A DNA stretch of 64,000 bases, from NCBI RefSeq assembly GCF_010614725.1, contig NZ_JAAEHL010000003.1, positions 310,001 through 374,000 of the forward strand, read 5' to 3'. The notes below the pieces were generated by a model. It searched no databases, was not told the origin of the DNA, and worked only from the letters and a program-made list of their open reading frames with translations. Numbering within the stretch: the first letter of the stretch is position 1; every line of letters begins with the position of its first letter. The translations under genes were made by a program, and so were the position numbers. This document shows, one piece after another, positions 1 through 7,485 of this stretch. Origin of the DNA: Flavobacterium ajazii (lineage in GTDB: Bacteria > Bacteroidota > Bacteroidia > Flavobacteriales > Flavobacteriaceae).

Positions 1-39
1 AATACCAGTCTTGAATTCTTTTTCTATACTTATATTCAT
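1..39 (-). CDS. Possible 5' end of a truncated gene
   Basis: An ATG on the minus strand at 37-39 opens a frame that stays open to the left edge and begins MNISIEKEFKTGI. Only 13 codons are visible, so no family can be assigned. A TAGATTTG sequence sits just upstream and resembles a Bacteroidota -7 box, but it lies very close to the ATG. The 165 bases between this start and the cydB stop show no other gene. The call rests only on an open frame plus context and could be chance. Confidence 0.25.
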   Translation of the reverse strand, partial: MNISIEKEFKTGI

Positions 40-205
40 TTTACAAATCTATACATTTCTGATTCTTTATTTACTTTTCCAAATCTAAAGTATTAATATT
101 TTTTGAACATACTTACATGCAATACTCAATGACCTTTCTATACAAGATTAAGTTATATACTTGCTAAAACAGGTTTGAAAAAACTGCGACAACAAACTAA
201 AAAAC

Positions 206-1282
206 TCAATGCTCCCCATACCCAACATCATCCATCTTTCCACTAAATATACGGTACTGAATAATAAAATAAACAATCACCAAAAACAAAGCTATAAAAA
301 ACCAGCTCAAGCCTGCATTTAAACCGTATTCTCCGGCAGCTGTATTGTAAATCGTTAATGACGGGTTCACTTTATTGGTTGAAGGCAAAACATTCGGAAA
401 AATGGAAACCGCTGTTGAAGCAAATCCGCCCACTAAAAACAAAGTCGAAAACAGAAATCCGTAACCGTCTTTTTTAAAGGAACGAACTTTAAATAATCCT
501 AAAATCCCAACAAAAGTCAATAACGGAAAAAACCACAAAATCGGATTTTCAACAAAATTGTGAAATGGTTTAGGCTCAATAAAATGCCAGACCTGCAGCG
601 AAATAAAAACCAAAACCAGCAAAGCGATATTCAGCTTAAAAACCACATTTTTAAGCTGTGGATTCAGCGCTGAATTGGTTTTGTAAATAATCCAGTTGGC
701 ACCGTGAATAGTTAAAGCAACAACACTCACCACTCCAAGAAAAAGTGTAAACCAGTCTATAATTCCTAATTCATTTGCCTGCGGGCTAAACGTAGGATTC
801 CATAAAGGCAGGAAGAAATAATGTGCTTCCTGCGTAGAAACGCCATTCTGAACCATTCCGAGATTTACACCACGAACGATATTCCCTAAAGCAATTCCGA
901 AGAAAAGCGCCAAAAGCAAACTCGCGATTCCGAAAGCTTTGTCCCAAATCGCTTCCCACATATGATTGTGTACCTGTCCACGCATTTCTAATCCGATAGC
1001 ACGGAAAATCAACAGCCATAAAATCATAATCAAAGGCAAATAAAATCCGCTGAAAGACGAAGCGTATAAAGTTGGAAAAGCAAAAAACAAAACACCTCCG
1101 GCGGCAATCAGCCAGACTTCATTCGCATCCCAAAAAGGACCTATCGAATTGGTAATAACTTTTTTGTCTCTTTCTGTTTTCGCAAAAAACAAATGAATAA
1201 TTCCTGCTCCAAAATCGTAACCGTCCAATACCAGATAAACAGCCAGAATTCCCATTAAAACTACATACCAAAAAAATTCCAT
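206..1282 (-). CDS. cydB: Cytochrome bd ubiquinol oxidase subunit II
   Basis: This is subunit II of the cytochrome bd quinol oxidase, which passes electrons from quinol to oxygen with high oxygen affinity in the inner membrane. The 358-residue protein is almost entirely hydrophobic, with about eight or nine membrane segments. It carries the N-terminal GYDFG motif of the family (residues 21-25) and a FWDANEVWL motif near residues 50-58. Its length is slightly below the E. coli protein, which is usual for Bacteroidota. It lies two bases downstream of cydA on the same strand, so the two are surely cotranscribed. No small CydX-like subunit is visible after it. Confidence 0.97.
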   Translation of the reverse strand: MEFFWYVVLMGILAVYLVLDGYDFGAGIIHLFFAKTERDKKVITNSIGPFWDANEVWLIAAGGVLFFAFPTLYASSFSGFYLPLIMILWLLIFRAIGLEMRGQVHNHMWEAIWDKAFGIASLLLALFFGIALGNIVRGVNLGMVQNGVSTQEAHYFFLPLWNPTFSPQANELGIIDWFTLFLGVVSVVALTIHGANWIIYKTNSALNPQLKNVVFKLNIALLVLVFISLQVWHFIEPKPFHNFVENPILWFFPLLTFVGILGLFKVRSFKKDGYGFLFSTLFLVGGFASTAVSIFPNVLPSTNKVNPSLTIYNTAAGEYGLNAGLSWFFIALFLVIVYFIIQYRIFSGKMDDVGYGEH

Positions 1283-1284
1283 AC

Positions 1285-2631
1285 TTATATTTTTTCTGTT
1301 GAAAGTTCCACATGATGCGGTCCTTTATTGATAATTTTTCCAACCAAAAGCAAAAACAGCATTCCGAGCAAAAGGTATAAACCTATAAAACCTAATAAGG
1401 TAAATAAGGTATTACCCGAAGAAACCGTTGGCGAAGCACCAGAAGCCGTTCGCATTAAATTGTACACCAGCCATGGCTGTCTTCCTAGTTCTGCGGTGTA
1501 CCAGCCAGTTGTATTGGCGATATACGGAAACGGCATCATAAACATCAGCGACCATAAAAGCCATTTGGTTTCAAACAATTTCCCTCTGATTAACTGAAAA
1601 AGAGAAATAACCATCAAACCGATAAATACGGTTCCGAGTCCTACCATAATATGATACGCATAATACAATCCTGAGATATTGGTCGGATGCAGGTCTTCTT
1701 CAAACTGATCCAAGCCCTGGATTTCCTGATTCCAGTTTCCATACGTCAGGAAACTTAAAATATTAGGAACTGCAATTTTATTATCCAGCTTTTTATCTTT
1801 TACATCGGGCTGTCCTATCAAAACAATTTCAGAACCTTTTTCTTCTGTGTGAAAAATTCCTTCCATAGCCGCAAAAGTAACAGGCTGGTATTTTACTACA
1901 TTTTTAGCCAGTAAATCTCCCGTTGGAACTGCGACAAAAAGACTCGAAATCAATCCGAAAATCACACCTGTTTTTAAAAACAGTTTACCAAAAGAAACAT
2001 TCTTTCTGCTTAAAATATAAAAAGCGCCTATTCCGGCCACTACAAATGAACTTGTTACCAGGGAAGCCGCCTGATTGTGCAGGAAAGAAGGCCAAAGCCA
2101 TGGGTTTAAAAATAATGCCTGAAAATTATTCAGTACAAATTTTCCGTTTTCAAGGATTTCATAACCAACCGGATTCTGCATCCACGAATGTGTGGCTATA
2201 ATTAGAAATCCGCTGGCCCAGGAACCGATACAAATTAGTAATCCGGTTACAAAATGCCATTTATGCCCAAGGAGTTTTTCTCCAAATAAAAATAATCCCA
2301 GAAAAGAAGATTCAAGAAAGAAAGAGAACATTCCTTCCATTGCCAGCGTCTGACCAACAATTCCTCCTGTTAATTCGGAGAATTTTGCCCAGTTGGTACC
2401 AAACTGAAACTCCATCGGAATTCCGGTTACAACTCCCATTGCAAAATTCAGGGCGAAAATCTTCATCCAGAAATGGGTGGCGTGGTTGTATTGTTCGTTA
2501 CTGGTTTTGAGATATTTCCACTTGAAGTAAACAATAATGAGCGAAAGACCCATTGTAAGCTGCGGAAAAAGATAATGAAAAGTAATGGTGAAGGCGAATT
2601 GCATTCGGTCATAAAAGAGCATTTCTTCCAT
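1285..2631 (-). CDS. cydA: Cytochrome bd ubiquinol oxidase subunit I
   Basis: CydA binds quinol and the haems of cytochrome bd oxidase. The 448-residue protein has the N-terminal FYDRMQF motif, with His19 matching the conserved haem b595 ligand of the family. It also has a GRQPW motif in the C-terminal third and about nine hydrophobic segments. The loop between segments 6 and 7 is short, so this is probably the short Q-loop type common outside enterobacteria. It is the first gene of the cydAB pair. A TAAATTTG box on the minus strand at 2657-2664, about 25 bases before the ATG, is a plausible promoter element. Confidence 0.97.
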   Translation of the reverse strand: MEEMLFYDRMQFAFTITFHYLFPQLTMGLSLIIVYFKWKYLKTSNEQYNHATHFWMKIFALNFAMGVVTGIPMEFQFGTNWAKFSELTGGIVGQTLAMEGMFSFFLESSFLGLFLFGEKLLGHKWHFVTGLLICIGSWASGFLIIATHSWMQNPVGYEILENGKFVLNNFQALFLNPWLWPSFLHNQAASLVTSSFVVAGIGAFYILSRKNVSFGKLFLKTGVIFGLISSLFVAVPTGDLLAKNVVKYQPVTFAAMEGIFHTEEKGSEIVLIGQPDVKDKKLDNKIAVPNILSFLTYGNWNQEIQGLDQFEEDLHPTNISGLYYAYHIMVGLGTVFIGLMVISLFQLIRGKLFETKWLLWSLMFMMPFPYIANTTGWYTAELGRQPWLVYNLMRTASGASPTVSSGNTLFTLLGFIGLYLLLGMLFLLLVGKIINKGPHHVELSTEKI

Positions 2632-2656
2632 AAGGTAATTTGTTTATGAAGTTCCA

Positions 2657-2664
2657 CAAATTTA
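2657..2664 (-). promoter_or_regulatory. Candidate -7 box for cydAB
   Basis: The minus strand reads TAAATTTG, an exact match to the Bacteroidota -7 consensus TAnnTTTG, about 25 bases upstream of the cydA start. I could not see a convincing TTG -33 box at the expected distance. Confidence 0.45.
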
Positions 2665-2759
2665 CCGATTATAACCCGAATTGCTGTCCTGTAAAAAGAC
2701 TTTATCGTCTAATATTTGTGAAACTTTTCAACAATTATAAAAAATATAAGCTGCAAATA

Positions 2760-2898
2760 TTTAAACACATAGAAACATAGATTTTGTAAACGCAAAAAGG
2801 CGTTTCACTTGCTTTAAAACACAATAGCTATGTGTCTTTAGAATTAGTGAAACGCCTCTTTTTAAGCCATGAAAAAACTATGATTCTATGTGTTTAAA
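2760..2898. repeat. Nested inverted-repeat element (MITE-like)
   Basis: The outer arms at 2760-2780 and 2878-2898 are inverted copies matching at 20 of 21 positions (they begin TTTAAACACATAG). Inside them a second perfect 11-base inverted pair, AGGCGTTTCAC at 2798-2808 and GTGAAACGCCT at 2847-2857, encloses a short near-palindrome. The element fills the space between cydA and the HD hydrolase gene and ends two bases from the latter's stop codon. No open frame lies in it. It looks like a non-coding miniature element or a cruciform-forming dispersed repeat. Confidence 0.7.
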
Positions 2899-2900
2899 AA

Positions 2901-3494
2901 TCATTCCTTTTTCAGAATCCCTTTTTCAACGCTTTCGTCTATCAAACCTTCAGCATAATTCCATAATGATTTTGATCCTTCTTTTATCACGCTTTTCTTT
3001 TCATAAACCTTATCATAATTCACTCCAAACTCTTTCCACGTTCCACCGTTGTTAGAAGTATTTTGCAATAAAGGTTCCAGTCTGTCCATCGATTTTGCAA
3101 ATTTAGCTTCGTTGGTTTTCCCTTCTTCAAATTCTTCCCAGATTGAAATTAGTTCTTCTGCCTGATTTTTTGGAAGTAAGCCAAAAATTCGATTTGCTGC
3201 CAATCGTTCTTCATCAGTATTCGAATGATTTTTTACAGTGTCGTAAATAAAAACGTCTCCGGCATCAATCTCCACAATATCATGAATGAGAACCATTTTT
3301 ACCACTTTCAGAATATCAATCGGTACATTAGAATGCTCTGCTAACACGATGGCCATCAACGCCAGATGCCAGCTGTGTTCTGCGTCATTTTCGCAACGAT
3401 CACTGTTAAACAATTTCGTTTTTCGCTGAATGTATTTTACTTTATCAATTTCTTTTATAAAAGCAATCTGATCTAATAAATCTTGTGTGTTCAT
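2901..3494 (-). CDS. HD-domain hydrolase (YfbR-like 5'-nucleotidase family)
   Basis: This 197-residue soluble protein belongs to the HD superfamily of metal-dependent phosphohydrolases. The metal-binding residues are visible: EHSWH near residues 39-43, the HD pair at 71-72 (LIHDIVEIDAGD) and acidic residues just after it. The layout resembles the YfbR/HDDC2 group, which dephosphorylates deoxynucleoside 5'-monophosphates; the exact substrate here is inferred. The gene stands alone between the repeat element at 2760-2898 and the divergent sulfur operon. The first ATG of the frame is used and gives a full-length domain. Confidence 0.85.
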   Translation of the reverse strand: MNTQDLLDQIAFIKEIDKVKYIQRKTKLFNSDRCENDAEHSWHLALMAIVLAEHSNVPIDILKVVKMVLIHDIVEIDAGDVFIYDTVKNHSNTDEERLAANRIFGLLPKNQAEELISIWEEFEEGKTNEAKFAKSMDRLEPLLQNTSNNGGTWKEFGVNYDKVYEKKSVIKEGSKSLWNYAEGLIDESVEKGILKKE

Positions 3495-3662
3495 TTTATT
3501 TCTGTTTTGAAATGATATTCGTCATATACAAAATTAAAGCTTAAAGCGTAATTGCTAAACTTTAAATTAATTTATCTCAAATCACATGGCAAAATCTGAA
3601 CTTTTTCACTCAAAAATCAAATTTCTGTAACATTAGTCACCTATTTTAAGAAAAAACAAAAC

Positions 3663-3670
3663 TACCTTTG
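3663..3670 (+). promoter_or_regulatory. Candidate -7 box for the sulfur operon
   Basis: TACCTTTG, an exact TAnnTTTG match, lies 24 bases upstream of the start at 3695. No clear -33 TTG is seen at standard spacing. Confidence 0.5.
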
Positions 3671-3694
3671 TTATCCCTTTATTATTAATGAATC

Positions 3695-5113
3695 ATGAAA
3701 ATCGAACAAATTTACACCGGATGCCTCGCACAAGGTGCATACTATATTACATCAAACGGAGAAGCTGCAATTATTGATCCTTTAAGAGAAACACAGCCTT
3801 ATTTAGACCGTCTGGAACGCGATCAGGTTAAATTAAAATATATTTTTGAAACACATTTCCACGCCGATTTTGTATCGGGGCATGTTGATTTGAGCAAAGA
3901 AACCGGAGCACCTATCGTTTACGGACCAAATGCGGCCTGCGAATTTGACTGCATTTCTGCAAAAGACGGACAGGAATTCAAAATTGGAAAGGTTACTATA
4001 AAAGTCCTGCATACACCTGGACACACCATGGAAAGTACTACTTTTTTATTAATTGACGAAAACGGAAAAGATCACGCAATTTTCTCTGGAGACACTTTAT
4101 TTATTGGAGATGTAGGCCGCCCTGACCTGGCTCAAAAGGCAGCCGGAATGACTCAGGATGAATTGGCCGGAATTTTATTTCATTCTCTAAGAGATAAAAT
4201 TATGACTTTGGCTGATGACGTTATTGTTTATCCTGCGCACGGTGCCGGAAGTGCCTGCGGAAAAAACATGAGCAAAGAGACTGTTTCAACCATTGGGAAT
4301 CAAAAAGCTACAAATTATGCTTTGCGCTCCAACATGACTGAAGCCGAATTCATCAAAGAGGTTACTGATGGTTTGTTACCTCCTCCAGCCTATTTTAGCA
4401 TGAATGTTGCTATGAACAAACAAGGTTACGAAACCTTCGAATCGGTTTTGCATAATGGAATGAAAGAAATTGACGTAAAAGATTTTGAAGCTGTTACCGA
4501 AGAAACCGGTGCATTAATTCTGGATACGAGAAGCGCTGCTGATTTCAGTAAAGGATATATTCCACAATCCATTAATATCGGAATCAACGGCGATTTTGCT
4601 CCATGGGTTGGAACATTAATTGCCAATGTAAAACAACCTATTATATTAGTTACTACAATCGGTATGGAAGAAGAAACCGTAACCCGTTTGAGCCGTGTAG
4701 GTTTTGATACGATTATCGGACATTTGAAAGGAGGCTTTGAAGCCTGGAAGAATGCTGGTTTCGAAGTTGATTCCGTAAACCGAATTACAGCTGAGCAATT
4801 TGCAAACGAAGTAGATATTCAAAAAGACAAAATAATCGATATTCGCAAAGAAACCGAGTACGAGGCAGAACATATCGAAGACGCTTACAGCAAACCTTTG
4901 GCCTATATTAATGACTGGGTAAAAGACATTGACCCAAATGAGCATTTTTATCTGCATTGCGCAGGTGGTTACCGCAGTATGATTGCTGCTTCTATTTTAC
5001 AGGCAAGAGGTTTCAGAAATTTCTCTGAAGTTGAAGGTGGTTTTGGAGCAATCTCCAAAACAAATGTCCCAAAATCAGATTTTGTTTGTCAAAGCAAGAT
5101 TTTGAAAGCATAA
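3695..5113 (+). CDS. CstB-like persulfide dioxygenase / rhodanese fusion
   Basis: The N-terminal half is a metallo-beta-lactamase-fold dioxygenase with the metal motif H54-x-H56-x-D58 and H63 (THFHADFVSGH), plus GDTLFIGDVGRPD. The C-terminal half holds two rhodanese domains. The first (about 265-355) lacks a cysteine at the active-site loop and is a pseudo-rhodanese. The second (about 375-465) has the active loop HCAGGYRS with Cys422. This order matches CstB of Staphylococcus aureus, which oxidises persulfides and releases thiosulfate. The role here, sulfide or persulfide detoxification in the cytoplasm, follows from that family. Two YeeE/YedE membrane proteins follow, which fits a sulfur-handling operon. 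Confidence 0.88.
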   Translation: MKIEQIYTGCLAQGAYYITSNGEAAIIDPLRETQPYLDRLERDQVKLKYIFETHFHADFVSGHVDLSKETGAPIVYGPNAACEFDCISAKDGQEFKIGKVTIKVLHTPGHTMESTTFLLIDENGKDHAIFSGDTLFIGDVGRPDLAQKAAGMTQDELAGILFHSLRDKIMTLADDVIVYPAHGAGSACGKNMSKETVSTIGNQKATNYALRSNMTEAEFIKEVTDGLLPPPAYFSMNVAMNKQGYETFESVLHNGMKEIDVKDFEAVTEETGALILDTRSAADFSKGYIPQSINIGINGDFAPWVGTLIANVKQPIILVTTIGMEEETVTRLSRVGFDTIIGHLKGGFEAWKNAGFEVDSVNRITAEQFANEVDIQKDKIIDIRKETEYEAEHIEDAYSKPLAYINDWVKDIDPNEHFYLHCAGGYRSMIAASILQARGFRNFSEVEGGFGAISKTNVPKSDFVCQSKILKA

Positions 5114-5120
5114 ACATTGA

Positions 5121-5303
5121 TTTTTTTACCATATAAGTGATATAAGTTCATTTAATTTCTGTTCGATTTATACGCTGACTATAAATAATAAATGAAGATT
5201 GAGTATAAAACATAATCTTACTCTATAAACTTATATGAGCATAAGTTCGGCATAATTTAAATTCCAACTTATATTTACTTATATCACTTATATGGTAGAA
5301 AAA
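5121..5303. repeat. MITE-like element with perfect 21-bp terminal inverted repeats
   Basis: The sequence 5127-5147 (starting TACCATATAAGTG) is the exact reverse complement of 5277-5297. A T-run outside the left arm and an A-run outside the right arm extend the symmetry. The interior of about 130 bases is AT-rich, contains further partial copies such as ACTTATAT, and has no credible open frame. The element lies between the CstB-like gene and the first YeeE/YedE gene, so it would be transcribed with the operon. A target-site duplication was not evident. Confidence 0.75.
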
Positions 5304-5326
5304 AACATTCTAATTTTTAAACAAAC

Positions 5327-5896
5327 ATGAGTATACTTGAAATTATTAAAGAACCATGGCCTTGGTATATTGCTGGCCCGTTAATTGGATTAACTGTTCC
5401 AATTTTATTAATTATCGGAAATAAATCTTTCGGGATCAGTTCATCATTGCGCCATATCTGTGCTATGTGTATTCCCGCAAATATTCCATTTTTTAAATAC
5501 GACTGGAAAAAAGAAAGCTGGAATTTATTTTTTGTTCTGGGAATTTTTCTTGGCGGAGTTATTGGTGCTTACTTCCTATCCAATCCGAATGATGTTGTCA
5601 TCACGCCTGAATTATCAGCAAAATTAGCTACTTACGGAATCACAGATCATACAGGTTTAGTACCTGCACAATTATTTTCGTGGGAAAGTTTATTAACCCT
5701 TCGCGGATTCATCATGATTGTTGTGGGTGGTTTTTTAGTAGGTTTCGGAACGCGCTACGCAGGCGGATGCACGAGCGGACATGCCATTATGGGATTATCA
5801 AACCTGCAATGGCCTTCATTAGTAGCTACATTCTGTTTTATGATTGGAGGTTTTGTAATGGCTCTTTTGATTTTGCCACATATTCTTTCACTTTAA
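5327..5896 (+). CDS. YeeE/YedE family (thiosulfate/sulfur transport) membrane protein
   Basis: This 189-residue protein has about five hydrophobic segments and the conserved family motif RYAGGCTSGHAIMG near residues 144-157, in which the Cys is essential in characterised thiosulfate transporters (TsuA/YeeE). A second conserved Cys region, CAMCIPAN, lies near residue 46. It is about half the length of full YeeE and forms a pair with the next gene, which carries the other half-motif. Together they probably make one transporter that moves a reduced sulfur compound across the inner membrane. The substrate is inferred from family and from the persulfide dioxygenase upstream. Confidence 0.88.
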   Translation: MSILEIIKEPWPWYIAGPLIGLTVPILLIIGNKSFGISSSLRHICAMCIPANIPFFKYDWKKESWNLFFVLGIFLGGVIGAYFLSNPNDVVITPELSAKLATYGITDHTGLVPAQLFSWESLLTLRGFIMIVVGGFLVGFGTRYAGGCTSGHAIMGLSNLQWPSLVATFCFMIGGFVMALLILPHILSL

Positions 5897-5906
5897 AATT
5901 TCAAAA

Positions 5907-6383
5907 ATGAATTTAGAAAATAAAAATATCGACGGCGAAGGAATCAACGCAAGCGAAAAAAAAGAAACTGCATTCGGAAACCTGAAATATTTAATTGTCG
6001 GCATCTTTTTCGGAATTGTATTCGTAAAAGCCGAAATTATCAGCTGGTTCCGCATTCAGGAAATGTTCAATCTTGAATCATTTCACATGTACGGCGTAAT
6101 CGGAAGTGCAGTTGCAGTTGGAGTAATCTCCGTATTTCTGATTAAAAAATTCAATATCAAAACCCTTCAGGGTGAAAAAATCGAAATTCAGCCAAAAACG
6201 TTCAGCAAAGGACAAATCTACGGCGGACTATTATTCGGTTTCGGATGGGCCATTACCGGAGCTTGTCCGGGACCTTTGTTCGCTCAGATTGGTACTGGTG
6301 CAACAGTTATTGTTGTAACTTTAGCGAGTGCTATTGCCGGAACGTGGGTTTATGGCTTGATTAAGGACAAACTTCCTCATTAA
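5907..6383 (+). CDS. YeeE/YedE-type membrane protein (DUF6691-like)
   Basis: This 158-residue protein has four hydrophobic segments and the family motif FGWAITGACPGPLFAQIG near residues 113-130, with its conserved Cys. It starts 10 bases after the preceding YeeE/YedE gene and is surely cotranscribed with it. In Bacteroidota these two half-size proteins occur as a pair beside a persulfide dioxygenase/rhodanese protein, so they probably act as one sulfur-compound transporter. The N-terminal 25 residues are polar and likely cytoplasmic. Confidence 0.87.
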   Translation: MNLENKNIDGEGINASEKKETAFGNLKYLIVGIFFGIVFVKAEIISWFRIQEMFNLESFHMYGVIGSAVAVGVISVFLIKKFNIKTLQGEKIEIQPKTFSKGQIYGGLLFGFGWAITGACPGPLFAQIGTGATVIVVTLASAIAGTWVYGLIKDKLPH

Positions 6384-6412
6384 AAATTAATTTTAGTTAG
6401 AAAACAAAATAC

Positions 6413-6443
6413 ACCCGACAGGTTTAAAAAATCTGTCGGGTTT
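6413..6443 (+). terminator. Hairpin terminator after the sulfur operon
   Basis: ACCCGACAG at 6413-6421 pairs perfectly with CTGTCGGGT at 6433-6441, followed by only a short T-run. It overlaps the upstream part of the next reading frame, which supports the later start at 6466 for that gene. The same CCTGTCGGG-type palindrome is a common intergenic motif, so it may also be a dispersed repeat. Confidence 0.6.
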
Positions 6444-6465
6444 GATAATTATAAAACACTCCAAA

Positions 6466-7239
6466 ATGAACAAACTCTATTTTAAACTATTTATCGTCTT
6501 GTTATTTGCAAGCTGTTCCGGAAATAAGAAATCTAACGTTCAAATTTCAAATACGATTTATCCCGTTCAAATAGATAGTTTAGAATTGTTTGACCCATCA
6601 AGAAACCGAAAAATTCCTGTCGCTATTTACCATCAGAAAACAGAGAAAAAAATAATTCATCAGCGGGTTGTAATTTTCAGTCACGGATATGGCGAGAATA
6701 AAGGCGGAGACAATAAAATATATTCCTATTTAACTGAGAATTTAGCTTCTAAAGGATATTTTGTAATCAGTATTCAACATGAATTACCAACGGATGATCT
6801 TCTTGCAATGGATGGTGATTTTAAAATTACCAGAAGACCAAACTGGGAAAGAGGCTCTGAAAACATTCTGTTTGTACTGAATGAATTCAAAAAAACATCA
6901 TCGGATTTAGACTTCAACCATCTTGCTTTGATTGGGCATTGTAATGGTGGAGACATGACAGCTTTATTTGCCACAAAACACCCTAAATTAGTTTACAAGA
7001 TTATAACAATGGATAATCGAAGAATGCCTCTCCCAAGAGTTCATAGGCCAAAAGTATATACGCTCCGTTCAAAAAACTATGAGGCAGACAAAGGTGTTTT
7101 GCCTACGGAAGAAGAACAAAAAAAATATGGAATGACTGTTCAATTCACAACTGTCAACCACAGCGATATGGATAATGATGCTACAATCGAAGAGCGAAAA
7201 ACACTCAATACTTACATCGAAAATTATTTAGACGAATAA
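6466..7239 (+). CDS. Lipoprotein alpha/beta hydrolase
   Basis: The 257-residue protein begins with a short hydrophobic signal and a lipobox ending LFASC (Cys17), so it is predicted to be membrane-anchored outside the cytoplasm. It then shows an alpha/beta-hydrolase core with the oxyanion region VIFSHGYGENKGG and a nucleophile elbow GHCNGG, where the usual Ser is Cys159. A Cys nucleophile is known in dienelactone-hydrolase relatives, but the substrate here is unknown. An ATG 24 bases upstream is in frame but lies against the terminator hairpin and would bury the signal, so 6466 is chosen. It appears monocistronic. Confidence 0.75.
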   Translation: MNKLYFKLFIVLLFASCSGNKKSNVQISNTIYPVQIDSLELFDPSRNRKIPVAIYHQKTEKKIIHQRVVIFSHGYGENKGGDNKIYSYLTENLASKGYFVISIQHELPTDDLLAMDGDFKITRRPNWERGSENILFVLNEFKKTSSDLDFNHLALIGHCNGGDMTALFATKHPKLVYKIITMDNRRMPLPRVHRPKVYTLRSKNYEADKGVLPTEEEQKKYGMTVQFTTVNHSDMDNDATIEERKTLNTYIENYLDE

Positions 7240-7265
7240 TATCATCCAAGAAATTTAAAATCATT

Positions 7266-7390
7266 TGGGCGTGCCACCATCCCGATAAAGAGGGCAAATT
7301 TACTGTGTGAATATACGCCCTCTTATCGGGATGCTGTCGGGCTATCCGCACTGCTTCGGCAGTTTGCTTCTATCCCTCACGCAGACAAGC
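7266..7390. repeat. Dispersed intergenic repeat, copy 1
   Basis: This non-coding stretch begins GGGCGTGCCACCATCCCGAT and ends with TATCCCTCACGCA. It shares blocks, in the same order, with 21385-21505: GGGCGT at the start, ATCCCGATA, GGGCTnTCCGC and ATCCCTnACGCA at the end. Inner segments can pair (AGAGGGC near 7301 with GCCCTCTT near 7317). Conserved ends and a variable middle suggest a mobile or structured-RNA repeat family. It lies between a lipoprotein gene and glpD. Confidence 0.65.
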
Positions 7391-7485
7391 AGGTTTTAAT
7401 TACCTTTTATTTTAAAAATCAAATATTCACTTTCCTTTTCTTATGTTTGTTACGTAACAATAAGCCACAAAATATTCCGCAAAAT

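Noticed and set aside
1328..1597. Open frame on the plus strand across cydA
   Set aside because: It is a shadow of the cydA coding strand with no homology-like features; cydA is certain on the other strand.
5121..5303. CRISPR-like repeat
   Set aside because: It has only one inverted pair, no direct repeat array and no spacers.
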